NCBI GenBank assembly: GCA_001972305.1
Contig: BDDD01002954.1
Span: 1 to 64,000, forward strand
Direction of reading: 5' to 3'
Source of the DNA: Cephalotus follicularis
Lineage: Eukaryota > Streptophyta > Magnoliopsida > Oxalidales > Cephalotaceae
Length of the DNA: 64,000 nt
A program made the position numbers and the translations under genes. A model generated the notes under the pieces. It saw nothing but the letters and a program-made list of their open reading frames with translations. It was not told the DNA's origin and made no database searches. Positions 32,765 through 44,490 of this stretch are shown piece by piece; within the stretch, counting starts at the first letter, position 1, and each line of letters starts with the position of its first letter.

Positions 32765-35700
32765 TGTCACACCACATTCCCATAACAACAATAATATTGG
32801 TAGCAATGAACATAATATCAGGCTTATACAATTTTACGCGGAAATTTAAAACTTTCAAAACAATTAATAAATTGCGGAAGCATTCAATTATAAGCCGAAT
32901 TAAAAACGTAACACGCATCCCATACTATGTGTTACCAAAATAAGACATTTAATTGTTAATTGCCCTCAAAACAGAGCGTAATAAAAACATGTCGATAAAA
33001 TATTTCATTCAGTGTGGAAATCCATCAAGTACGATAAATACATTATCCCAAATTAGTAATGTCATAAACCATTATACAATAATACAGTACAAGATTCCAT
33101 CATATCAATAGCCAATTGATACAATCATCCAACTGATAATTCTTAACAAGCACGTCTCATCATTCTCTTAAAACACGAGCATGATTATTACAATACAATA
33201 CAATTAAAACAACCTTCAGGAAAGAAGCTTCCAACACAGCTTCAGCAGCACTTGTTCAATTGCCCCTGTCAATCTGAAATTGTAGGGGGTTAGCCTTTGT
33301 CCTCACTCGGCTAAGTAGAGAAAGTATAAATACCTTTCGGGATCAACAATAATGTAAATCATGTAATGAATGCATAATGATGCAGTACAATATATATACA
33401 ATACATATTTGTATATGTATCTGGATCAATAGTTACGCAACCATGCCAAGTGGCTACATCAACACAATCCATCAGTCATGTCAATAAGGACCAATCAATT
33501 CAATCAGTATTCGATAACCACCACCGTAGGTCAGCATTATCTCACGTCGACGCTAACCAGCCCATAGGCGGAGGAAAGCTCAATCAATAATTGACACTAA
33601 CCGACACATAGCGGAGGAAAGTTCAACAAACAAATGAGTCTAACCGGCACATAGGCGGAGGATAGCTCACAGTGTGGATGTCAACCAGCACATAGCGGAG
33701 GAAGACCATCCGGTGTGGTGTCCCTAGCCATCTCCTGGACCCTAGGGCACAACTTGCCATTAGCGTAAGTGACAACCTCCGTCACCGCACTAACAGCGTA
33801 ACAATCACAATCCAAGTCAAGCAATTTTTATAAAATAATTACTTGATCTTATATATTTGTCAAATATATCACAATCCATTTTCAAGTCGTTTAAAAGTTA
33901 TAAACACTTGAATCAATACATTTTCATTATATAGAAAATCCCTTGAACAGTTCACAGTCATTGGAAAATACTTTCCCCAGTCATTTGAAAATATACATTT
34001 TTGTATAAATAATGATTTAATCAAAATCATACATGTATTTCTAAAACGATAACACTTTTAGAAATCAATCACGTTTCAATCCACAGTTCAATAAACAGTT
34101 CAATATGAAATGCAAACATATGCTCAAATGCATATAGAATCGTTCTAGGATCAACGTACGTCATTTTAGACGAAAATATACAAACCAGTATCTTAAGCGT
34201 CAGCACTTTAACCAGTAACATTCGCGTCAACAATCGTCTTTGGCGTCAACACTTCAAGGTCAGGATCCTTGAGCGTCGACGCTTTGAGGTACGACCTCAG
34301 GCGTCAATGTCCAAATGTCCATCTTTACGTATTTCAAAACAGGGCGTCGACGCTATCTCTAAGCGTCGACGTTTACCATGAAACCAGTATGTAATTTCGA
34401 ACAGGACGTCGACGCTGTGCTCAAGCGTCGACGTTTATCGTCAAACTAGTATACATTTTTCGTATAACATGTCAAAGTGTCGACGCTTATCCTTTAAGCG
34501 TCGATGGTTAAAGAAGACCAGGTCGTCTTCTCCAACACGTCACAATACCACAGGAAAACCAATACAAGTCAAGCATCCAATCCGATCCAATATCATACCA
34601 TAACATGACATGCATGTAGGTCAACACATTACAGGAACCATGACACCAATCATGCTCTTAACAGTTCACAAAATCCATGCAAACATCAATGAATGAACAT
34701 TATCCTTGAACTCAAAACTGCATGTATAATTTCCACTACAATCCCCTACCTTTGAAGCAGTAATAACAGTACAGTCGAGTTGCAGGTTCAATTGCCGAAC
34801 ATTTCCAATTACTGTTGAACCGAACCCGGTTCTCACCAATTGATCAATTCCTCACCGCCAAATCCAATTGCCACTCACACACTGCACATACAACACATTT
34901 CATTACACTCAACACACAGAAACCAACACAGCCGTTACAGGAGCGCCGGCCAGAATCTGACCGACTCACCCAGCTTGTGCAACACCCATAAACAGGTTCC
35001 ACATTGAATGGTTTGCTCAAAACTGCTCAAGACTCGCAGTGAATCGGTGCCGAACGCCACATCACGGCCTTCAGCGAGTTGCGACTCATTGAGTCAACTC
35101 GCCGGACTTCAACAAGTCCGATCGCCACCCAAAAACACCACACATTCACCAGTCCTACGCATTAATTCCCAAAACTCGCCGAGACTCAGCGCCAATCGTG
35201 CGGTCACAGGCGGCAGTGAGTCGACTCAGTCAACTGATTCCGGCCAATTTCGGCCGAGAAACTCCTCACCAGTGGTCAAAATGGCCAGAGCTGGCCTTCT
35301 ACACCAAAACCAACACCATCCGCGACACTAACGGCGTCGGTAAACGGACGGCAGAGGCGCACAATGACGGGAAATAATAGAAGAAAAAGAAGAGAAGAGA
35401 AGAAGGGGGAAGAGGTTACCGGGGGGTGAGGTCCTGGGCTGCTCGCCGTCGTCTCCTGGTCCGGCAATGGCTCCGGCGTCGTCTCCGTCGCACTCTCTCC
35501 TTCTCTCTCTCGCACTCTCTCCCACTCTCTCACCTCTGTCTCTTCTCTTTCTCACGGGTGCGCTATGCGCCCGTGCAATCCCCTTTTTTTCATTTATTTC
35601 TTTCTCCCCCCATTTCTTTATTAATTTATTGCCTTTCTTCTTGGTATTTTACTAGCAAATATTAAGGTCTGGGTCCCGATTATTCCGCAAATTGTGATAT

Positions 35701-35980
35701 TAACTAACCCAACCGCCACTAAAATATTTGTAATAAAATGCGAACATTGGGCATTACTGTCGCGTATTAAAAAAATGTTTTTACTAACCGTTTTGGGCAA
35801 CATAATTGCGGTTTCAATACGAAATGCCTTGAACATTTCCTTATCATTCCTCTTTCAAAACTCAACATTATAAAAGGGAAAACATCATCAAAGTCAGGAA
35901 TTTCACTATTCTCATCAATTCCATAATAATATTACATTAAAATTGTAATGTTGCATTTTGAGAAAAACTCGGGCGTTATA
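32765..35980 (-). mobile_element. Solo LTR, family S copy 2 (3216 bp, TSD CCAGA)
   Basis: Starts TGTCACACC, ends CGTTATA (expected TTACA), flanked by CCAGA at 32760-32764 and 35981-35985. Homologous over most of its length to 10787-13923 and to the LTR at 58898-61842. It shares the segment with CAATTGCCGAAC, the CT-microsatellite (35485-35530) and the end region. Its variable slot at 34190-34510 carries GCGTCGACGC words instead of CAGTCGGCTG words. A further degenerate repeat with CATAGCGGAGGAAAG occurs at 33550-33700. Confidence 0.9.
34196..34510. repeat. Palindromic-word array in S copy 2 (GCGTCGACGC type)
   Basis: GCGTCGAC-like words at 34197, 34224, 34243, 34273 and 34301, then pairs 34344/34363, 34406/34425 and 34477/34498. 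Steps within pairs are 19, 19 and 21 bp. Less regular than the CAGTCGGCTG arrays. Confidence 0.75.
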
Positions 35981-38912
35981 CCAGACCCCAAAACACATGA
36001 TCTTCACAGTGGTGGCGGAGAATCACTGTGATTCTCCATGGAACCGGCGGTCACAGTGAACAGTGAGTCAAACCCGGTGAGTCAACTCGCCCGGTGAAAA
36101 CGGGTCGCTTCGACATCGCACCGCCACATCCGACCACCAAATCTTGCCATCTACACGATGCGATGCAAGACTCGCTGTGACTCGGACCAGAACGCCAAGT
36201 CAAGGCGCACAGCACACCGAGTCGATAGGGTCAACTCGATGCATAAAAATTGGCCAAACAACGGACGGTATCACCTCGTCTAGGATCAAAAGAGGTAGAG
36301 CCAAGAAGGCTCCACCTATAGAGACCACTAGCGGCGGAAAGAGAAGCTGCAACAGTGGGAGACGTTAAAAATGCCACGGCTAAACCAGAGAGAAAAGAAG
36401 TGAAAACGGGGAGAGAAAGGAAAGAGGCTTACCATGGATGAAGGCGTGCCTCTTTTCCTTGCCACTGACGCCACTGACGTAGTCTTCTCCGGGCTGAACG
36501 CGTCACCAGCGCGCAACGCATGCGTAGCGTGCTTCTCTCGCCCCTTTAGCGCTATCAACCTCTATTTTGGCGCACCCGTGCACCAAAAGGAAAGTGTGGC
36601 CAATGTTAATAAGCCATGTGTCCCTTTCTCTTTTATGTAATGTCTCTCTATGTTTAATTATGTGCCCCGCACAAGGTATGTTAAACATACTCCCACTATG
36701 GTTTTCTTTAATATATCGAAAAGACAATACGGTGGTATATAAATAAACCACTAATGTCAAATTAATATATACTAGTTAAAACTAGATTTTTTGCCAAGCT
36801 AGCATGTGTGCAGCATGCATCGCTTTTCCAATAATCAGGTAGGACCCGAAAGCCCGGTTTGAATCTGGTACGACTATAAATTTCCCAGAACATCTCAGGA
36901 GTTTTGGTCTGACTATCCCAATAGTTCTCGACTATTAAAACAGCCCCGGTGTGAATCCCATCACCCCCCGAATTCATAGAATGAACTACGTCTATAAGTC
37001 GACATCCGGTAAACCAGTAATTTATCTAGTCAACGGCATATGTGTCATGTATCCTACATCATACTTGGCTCCGACCGCGACCTAGGGTTCGGAATAATGT
37101 CACCCCTAGGTAAAGCCGCGATAACTATAAATTCACGTAAGCATTGAGACTGCCAGCAGACCTCCTCGAAAATCTCATTTCCAGTCTGCCTATACCTGAT
37201 CAGGGTTTTGAAGTCTCAATGGACAGAAATAATATAGAGCTGATCACCCTGCATACCGGTGTGACGATCCTTTATTACGCACTCGACCATACATCTCAAT
37301 GAAGCTCCCACAAGGCCCAAAAACAAACATTTTGCCAGCACGTGGTTAGTGCTGGAGAAGGCAAAAATCAAAGCCAAGCAGTCACAACACAACGCATGCC
37401 AGCCGCTCAGGTATAAGGATACAACGCAGTCTAAGAATGGTTAACTAGTCACCATAAACTATACACTTCTGAGACTGTAGGAATCCTATTGACATATGTA
37501 TGAATTTCCAAATAGGTTTCCTATCATGGGTCTGTTCAGTCTCATGCTCTCTTAGCACGAACCCCGCATCAGTTTTAGGATAAACCCAAATGGTAACGAG
37601 ATGATCCATCCTCCACTTGACCTGGGAGAAAGCATACTACGTCAAGTCTTTACGGTTCATCAATTGCCCTAAGAAAGTGAAACTATGACATGGAAATTTC
37701 TGTCAGAAGGGAGTAAGGATCTCATTCTCATAACCTCTCAGACATGAGATCCAACCCCTTGAATGACAGGGCACTATATGTGTACTTAGTTGACATGGTG
37801 ATCAACTGATCCATGAGATGGGTTGGGATATACATATAGCGGGTTGCCATTGTTGATTGAATAGGAACTATAAAACACAAAAAAGGAATTTAGATTGTAT
37901 AAATAGAGAGTGTAATATACACACATGCAGCCGCCCTTTGGCTTAAAGAGATATCTCCTGTTATGGAGTGCATCTCATACATACATATATATTAATACAG
38001 CCATCTTGTGGCATGCAACGACACCCCTACTGCAACACTGGCATGCTCGGATGACTCATGGTCTGGCATGCTCGGACCGCTTGAGCTAGTTGGACTTCAA
38101 GCCGAGAAGTTTCAAGTCCTCAAGAGACTATTTTGGCTTAGCGTTGGGATTCAGCTCTAAGTACTTTTCAAGTACTAAGCTCCACCAGGATCATTTGCCT
38201 TGTCAAGGAAACAACAAAGAAATCCTAATCTACCAAGCACAACAAAATCACACAATACAAGCAACACATACAAACAATCAATATAACAAAACAAACAACA
38301 CACACACAAAACACATAATACACAAATGCTGGTAGGCACTCGGACACATAGCACCCTACCTCAAAATCGGTTGAAAACGGAGATCACCCGATTCCTTCTT
38401 GAACTTACTCCAAGCCTAGAGCTGCTACTCTCCTCAGCTTCCTTCTCTTTTCCACTCTTGCATTGCTCCTTCACTCCCTGGAGACAGGGAATTTATGCGG
38501 GAGCACGGGAGACTTCAAACTCTCCTGAGGAAGCTCCTCTCTTGTCGCTTAGTTTATCTTTCTAGTGACACCAGGCCCCATCTCCCACTTTTTCACCTTT
38601 CTCTCGATTTCTATAGAATGAAGGAGTGTGAGAGTGACCAAAATGCGCCTCACGGGCATCCTTCATTTTTATAATGGCATAAGGAAGAGTCTAGAATTCT
38701 CCAAGCGTTTTTCGACAAATGCGGGCCGACTTGCACCACTTGGGCCATTCCTTTCTTCCTCCACTTTGAGCCCAAATGCCATACTAGTCATATCCAGGCT
38801 CGGCCTAATGGAGAGGAATAGTTCTTCAAAACCCAAAAATAATTCTTTATAATATTTAAGGGCATTACATCCTCCCCTCCTTAGAAGAATCTCATCCCGA
38901 GATTCCCGGAGG

Positions 38913-41900
38913 TCAAAACAAATGGGGATACATGGCCTTCATATCTTCTTCTATTTCCCAGGTAGCATCTTCCACTCAGAGGTATTGCCACAACACTTTT
39001 ACCAGCGGAATGGTTTTGTTCCTTAACTGTTTAATCCGACGGTTGAGGATCTGGATAGGTACATCTTTGAAACTCATATTCATCCTCAATTCCAACGATT
39101 CCCATTACAACACATGAGAAGGGGTCAAGGTGATACTTCCTCAGCATCAAAACATGGAATACATTATGTACATCCGCTAGGCTAGGTGGTAAGGCAAGTC
39201 GGTAGGCGATGGTACCCACTATCTCAAGGATCTCAAAAGTTCCTATAAATCGAGGGGATAGCTTTCCTTTCTAGCCAAATCTCATAATTCTTTTAGTCGG
39301 AGAGACTTTAAGGAATACATGATTGCCCACGGTGAACTCCAACTTTCACCTGCGGTGGTCTGAATAGCTTTTCTGCCTGCTTTGTGCAGTAAGAAGTCTT
39401 TCTCTGATAACCTTTGCCTTCTCAGTGGTTTCTTGCAAAAGCTTAGGTCCCAAAAAACTCTGTTCACCAACTTCAAACCAACAGATAGGGGTTCTACATT
39501 TTCGTCCATAGAGAGCCTCGAACGGTGCCATTCCAATAATGGCATGAAAGATGTTATTGTACGAGAACTCTATTAATGGCAAGTGGTCATCCTAACTACC
39601 ACCCCAATCTAAAACACATGCACGTAGCATGTCTTCCAGAGTCTAAATAGTCCTCTCAGACTATCCATCAGTCTGGGGATGAAAAGCTGTGTTGAAATTC
39701 AGTTGGGTACCAAAAGTTTCTTGCAGTTTCTTCCAAAACCGCGATGTGAATCCGGGGTCTCTGTCGGACACCATACTAATTGGTACTCCATGAAGCTTGA
39801 AAATCTCTGCAATGTATAGGTTTGCTAACCGTGTGAGAGAGTAAGTCATCTTGATCGCAAGAAAATGGGCTGATTTGGTAAAGCGATCGACGATCACCCA
39901 AATAGCATCATGATTAGTCTTTCTTCTAGGTAGTCCCGTCATAAAATCCATCATAATGTGTTCCCACTTCCACTGTGCCATAGGCAATGGTTGCAGCAAT
40001 CCTGCTAGCCTCTGATGTTCTGCCTTGACTTGTTGACACGTCAAGCAGGAAGAGACATACTCGGATATTTCTCTTTTCATATTGCTCCACTAGAAGTTTA
40101 GCTTTAAGTCTCAGTACATCTTGGTACTCCCCGGATGTACAGAGAAGCTGGAGCGATGTGCTTGTGACAATAATTCATCCTTTAACACTTTATCTTTTGG
40201 AACACAAATTCTACCTTGATGTCGGACTAACACGTCGCCCAAAATTGAGAAATTGGGCTTCAATCCTCCTCGTCCGTTTAGAGCCATTTTGAGTAACACT
40301 CCATCTTTACTCCAGGCTTCTCTAATTCTATCCATTAACCATAGACGTGCCTGAATAAGAAAAATGGTTAGGAAAGCCAATCGAAGACTCAAAGCATCTG
40401 CAACTACATTAGAATTTCCCGGATGGTACTGTATTTCACAGTTCTAGTAATTGAGTAACTCCATCCATCTTTTTTTGCCTCATATTCAGGTCTTTCTAGG
40501 AGAATAAATATTTCAAACTCCTGTGATCGGTATACACCTTGAACTTAGTACCATAGAGAAAGTACGTCCATTTACGCAGCGCAAAGACTATTGATGCTAA
40601 CTCAAGGTCATGAGTTTGATAATTCCCTTCAAAGGGCTTCAATTTACTTGAGGCATATGCAATCACCTTTCCATTCTACATCAGGACACATCCCAAGCCA
40701 TTGCCTGATGCGTCACTGTATATCACAAAACCTTCACTACCTTCTGGTAAGGCCAAGATTGGAGCAGATATCAAACGGTGCTTCAGTTCTTGAAAGCTCT
40801 GTTCGCACTTATCATCCTATATGAACGTTGTATTCTTCTACGTCAATCGAGTCGGAGGTGTAGCTATTTGCGAAAACCCTTTCACAAAGCGACGGTAATA
40901 TCCTTCCAAGCCCAAGAAGCATCGGACTTTCATCACATCCGTTGGTCGTTTCCAGTCCCTTACTGCTTCTATCTTTGAAGAATCTACTGACAATCCGGCA
41001 CTGGATATAACATGACCAAGGAAAGTTACCTCTTATAGATATAATTCACATTTGCTAAACTTGGCATATAACTGATGGTCTCTGAGAGTTTGCAATGCCA
41101 AGTGCAGATGTTTTCCGTGCTCTTCTATGGACTTGAAATATACCATGAAGACTACTATAAATTGATCAAGGTATGGACTGAAGATCTGATTCATCAAACT
41201 CATAAACGCGACAGGGGCATTAGTCACCCCGAACGGCATTACCACGAATTCATAATGTCCATATCGTATCTGAATGATGTCTTCGGAATGTATTCTGCTC
41301 TAACTCTGAGCTGATGATATCTTGATCTTAGATCCAATTTAGAGAATACTGAAGATCCCTTCAGTTGATCAAATAGGTCATCAATATGCGGCAGCGAATA
41401 CGTGTTCCTGACAGTGACCTTATTAAGCTGCTGATAATCAATGCGCATTCTTAACGACCTATCTTTCTTCTTAACAAATAGGACCGGTGCTCCCCATGGA
41501 GATACACTCGGTCTAATGAAACCTTTATCAAGCAGCTCCTGTAGTTGTATTTTCAATTCCTTTAATTTAGGAGGGGCCATTCTATAAGGAGCTCTCGATA
41601 TGGGTGTTGTCCCTGGTAAGAGGTCTATGGTAAATTCCACATCTCTCTCAGAAGGCAAGGATGCTAACTCTTCTAGAAATACATCCAGGTATTCACAAAC
41701 AGCCAGGACATCTTTCAACTTCGGCACCCATCTGCTGTCATCCATTGCATGTGCTAAATAAGCATCACAACCCTATCTCAAAAGTTTGTCAGCTTGCATA
41801 GCATATATCATTCCAGCTGACTGATGTTCTAAGGTTCCAATAAACTGGAACAGAGACTGGTTTGGCATATGGAAGGTTACGACCTTCCTATTGCAATCCA

Positions 41901-42395
41901 CAAAAGCACAGTGTGCCGATAACCAATCCATTCCAAGGATTATATCAAGATCATCCATTGGTAACATTATTAGATCTGCCGGGAGAATGTGACTGGAAAT
42001 CTCGATGGCACAAGATTTACACACCCATTCAGAGGTAACAGACTCTCCTACTGGTGTGCTGACTTCTATCACAAAGGGTAAAAGCTCTGGCTCTATATCC
42101 ATGTGACATATGAAATAAGATGTAATATATGAATGTGTCGAGCCTGGGTCTATAAGAGTCTATGCCATAAACTGAGATATATATACTATACCTTCAATCA
42201 CTGAAGCTAATCCCTCTACGGCCCTATGATCCATGGTATATACTCTGCGTTGCACCATAGGTGTTGATCCCACTGGCTGCTTTCCTCGGTCTCCATGTGA
42301 ACTGGTGCTAGGACGACCTTGCTGGAAACTTCCACGCGATTGGGTCAAACCTTGCCCTGTTTGGTCCCCTAATCCGATCCTATTACGGGGACATT
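38913..42395 (-). pseudogene. pol: Chromovirus D pol: protease, RT, RNase H, integrase, chromodomain
   Basis: Protease motif LIDPGSTHSYI near 42140. RT block 41239-41745 has [13 protein letters not shown] and a [13 protein letters not shown] motif. The catalytic strand at 41141-41158 reads VVFMVY, so the Asp-Asp pair of the usual VFIDD motif is deleted. RNase H lies about 40400-41000 in broken frames. Integrase 39661-40080 has CLTCQQVKAEHQ, MMDFMTGLP and SDRDPGFTS; its third block is at 39282-39582 (EFSYNN...PFEALYGRKCRTP). The C-terminus has GTIAYRLALPPSLADVHNVF, then a chromodomain-like KVLWQ...EDATWEIEEDM before the stop at 38913. The fold targets integration to heterochromatin in living relatives. 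This copy is inactive. Confidence 0.85.
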
Positions 42396-43090
42396 CAGCA
42401 GCCATATGATCTATGGCTCCACAATTCTGGCACCCGCTGACCTTCCACCAACAATGATTTGATACATGATTAGTGCGGCCACAATGTACACAGGGATCAA
42501 TAAAATCCTAGCCATTATCACTGGTAGGTCTAGAAGAACCTCATTGCTATGTCATCATTATCTGTTGTCTTTTTTGCGATTCACGACCCCGTCTCCTCTG
42601 CTGAGGACCACGAGATTCCCTTCCAAATCTTGAGGGTCCTGCTTGGCTACCGATGCTACCGGGAGATTCACCCTGCCTCGGGCTGCTTTGATATCCAGAC
42701 CTTTGGGATTTATAGCTACTTCTAAAACTACTTCCTGAATATTCGACGGAAGGAACAGGTCTCCGACTACCTGTTTGAATTCCCAAGTTCTGAAATTGTT
42801 GAGATAGAGCTTCGACCTCTCGAGCTCCATTGGCCAGATCAAAGAAAGATCTCAAATGTAAGGGTACTAGCTTCTCCCTGATATCGGGACGAAATCCTAT
42901 AAGAAACTTCTTAGCTTTCCTTGATTCAGTTTTAACCATGTACGGATCTATCCTTGATAATTCGATAAACTTGGCCTCATATTGGGCCACGCACATGTCT
43001 CCTTGGGTTAGGCCTAGGAATTCGACCTCTCTCTTGTTAACTTCAACTTCGGGATAGAATCTTTCATTAAACTCTGTCTTAAATCTATCT
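42396..43090 (-). pseudogene. gag: Chromovirus D gag, 5'-truncated
   Basis: Begins inside Retrotrans_gag with FNERFYPEVEVNKREVEF and QGDMCVAQYEAKFIELSR, then an Arg/Ser/Gln-rich linker and two zinc knuckles, CVHCGRTNHVSNHC and CQNCGAIDHMAAEC, both with complete CCHC spacing. A stop lies between linker and knuckles. The N-terminal part is replaced by the inverted integrase fragment at 43091. Confidence 0.8.
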
Positions 43091-43351
43091 CAAGAATATG
43101 ATATTCAGAATGCTTCCCAAGATATGAAAGCGTGAGATCCCTGAGTATATTGCTAAGTGCTTGACTTGTCAAAGAGTCAAGGCCAAACAAAAGAGACCAA
43201 CAGGGTTACTACAATCGTTGCCAGTGGAGGAATGGAAATGGGAACACGTGACTATGGATTTTGTTTCTAGTTTTACGTTGACTCAAAATCTTCATAATGT
43301 AGTGTGGGTTATCATTGATAGACTCACGAAATCAGCTCACTTTTGTCCTAC
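43091..43351 (+). pseudogene. Inverted integrase fragment of another chromovirus
   Basis: The plus strand reads CLTCQRVKAKQKRP, then EWKWEHVTMDFVSS and VVWVIIDRLTKSAHF: the zinc-binding end and first catalytic Asp of a Gypsy integrase. It is related to, but clearly distinct from, the D integrase at 39661-40080, and lies in the opposite direction. It is bounded by truncated gag on the left and truncated D LTR on the right, so it marks a rearrangement. Confidence 0.75.
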
Positions 43352-44135
43352 ACATGTGGATAATGCCTAAAATAATAGAATAATGTCTCAAAAGAATTCT
43401 GCCATAAGCAGGCAGGTCATATAGATAATTAATACATAATCCTTACTTATTAAATAAGTCTTCAGGACTGCACTATCTTTTATCTCCTGTGTAGGCTACC
43501 ACATGCAGAGACACACCAATAGAAGAAATATAGTACAACCAGAGAAGCTGTGTACGTACCATATCATCCGTATCATAATACAATCCACTTTGAACAATCA
43601 TGTCGACTTCTCTAGACTATGAGTAGACTGCTAATTCTAAATACAATAAGCATAGGGTTTGGTCTGACCACTATGTATGGTTCACCTATATTAGTCTGAT
43701 TTCTGTGTAAGGTTCACATTTAGATTCACCTACCTGAGGAATTCACCCTTAGGTTCACCTGCTGACGGAATTCACCCTTACGTTCATCTGCTCTGGAGAA
43801 ATTCATCTTTAGGTTCACTTATTAAGTGGGATTCACCCGAGGTTCACTTGCCATGCAGAATTCACCCTTAGGTTCACCTGCTCTAGCATAATTCATCCCT
43901 TTTGGGCTCACCAGCTAAGGGACAGTCTCTATGCGGAATTCACTACTTATGTTCATCTGCTATAGGACGTGTCCTAACAATTCTATGTGTGTGTATTCAC
44001 TTTAGGTGGAGAAGGTGGTCTACTGAGCGCTCTCTAGGCACTGTACCATTAGGACTGGTCAGCTTGGCACGCATAGAACGATTGTGCTCGATGACCATGC
44101 AGACAGGTCTGCTCGGCACGCATGAGCAAGTCATA

Positions 44136-44285
44136 CTCGGCCAACTCATGTTCTCGAGTGCTCAGACGACTCGTGGTCTGGCATGCTCGGAAAACTCATG
44201 GTCTGGCGTTCTCGGATGACTCATGGTCTGGCGTGCTCGGACGACTCGTGGTCTGGCGTGCTTGGATGACTCATGGTCTGGCAAG
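44136..44285. repeat. 25-bp tandem repeat, six units
   Basis: Units at 44136, 44161, 44186, 44211, 44236 and 44261 near CTCGGATGACTCATGGTCTGG plus CGTG. Two more units than the undisturbed part of the other D LTR, so copy number changed after the element was formed. Confidence 0.85.
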
Positions 44286-44490
44286 CTCAGACCGCTTGAG
44301 CTAGTAGGACTTCGAGCCGAGAAGCTTCGAGTCCTTAAGAGACTATTTTGGCTTAGCGTTGGGATTCAGCTCTAAGTACTTTTCAAGTACTAAGCTCCAC
44401 CAGTAACATTTGCCTTATCAAGGAAACAACAAAGAAATCCTAATCTACCAAGCACAACAAAATCACACAATACAAGCAACACATACAAAT

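Larger units (their letters stand above)
32259..38037. mobile_element. Unidentified non-coding insertion in D LTR (6-bp repeat CTGGCA)
   Basis: CTGGCA occurs on both sides (32253-32258 and 38038-38043), and the D sequence is continuous when the block is removed. Without the nested S LTR it is about 2.56 kb. It has no coding signal. The right end reads ...TGCAACA, preceded by TATAAATAG near 37905, as in an LTR read on plus; the left end (ATTGGAACC) lacks the expected TG. 36000-36650 resembles the GAGTCA/CGACTC-rich part of S LTRs. It may be a long solo LTR or a large non-autonomous derivative. Confidence 0.5.
31147..38869 (-). mobile_element. 3' LTR of chromovirus element D, interrupted
   Basis: Plus-strand ends TGTCATGCC (31147) and GGGCATTACA (38869). 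LTR sequence is 31147-32258 plus 38044-38869, about 1.9 kb, opened by the insert 32259-38037. The complement of a polypurine tract (TCCTCCCCTCCTTAGA) follows at 38870, so on the minus strand this is the 3' LTR. The second LTR copy lies at 43352-58897. The bases before the LTR (TTGGG, 31142-31146) are the candidate target duplication; the other flank is outside the window. Confidence 0.8.
38870..43090 (-). mobile_element. Internal region of chromovirus D (Tekay/Del-like)
   Basis: Runs on the minus strand from gag (43090) to a polypurine tract (complement at 38870-38885). Order gag, protease, RT, RNase H, integrase, chromodomain is that of Ty3/Gypsy chromoviruses. The primer site and gag start are missing because the sequence joins a foreign inverted fragment at 43091. 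Many stops throughout. Confidence 0.85.
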
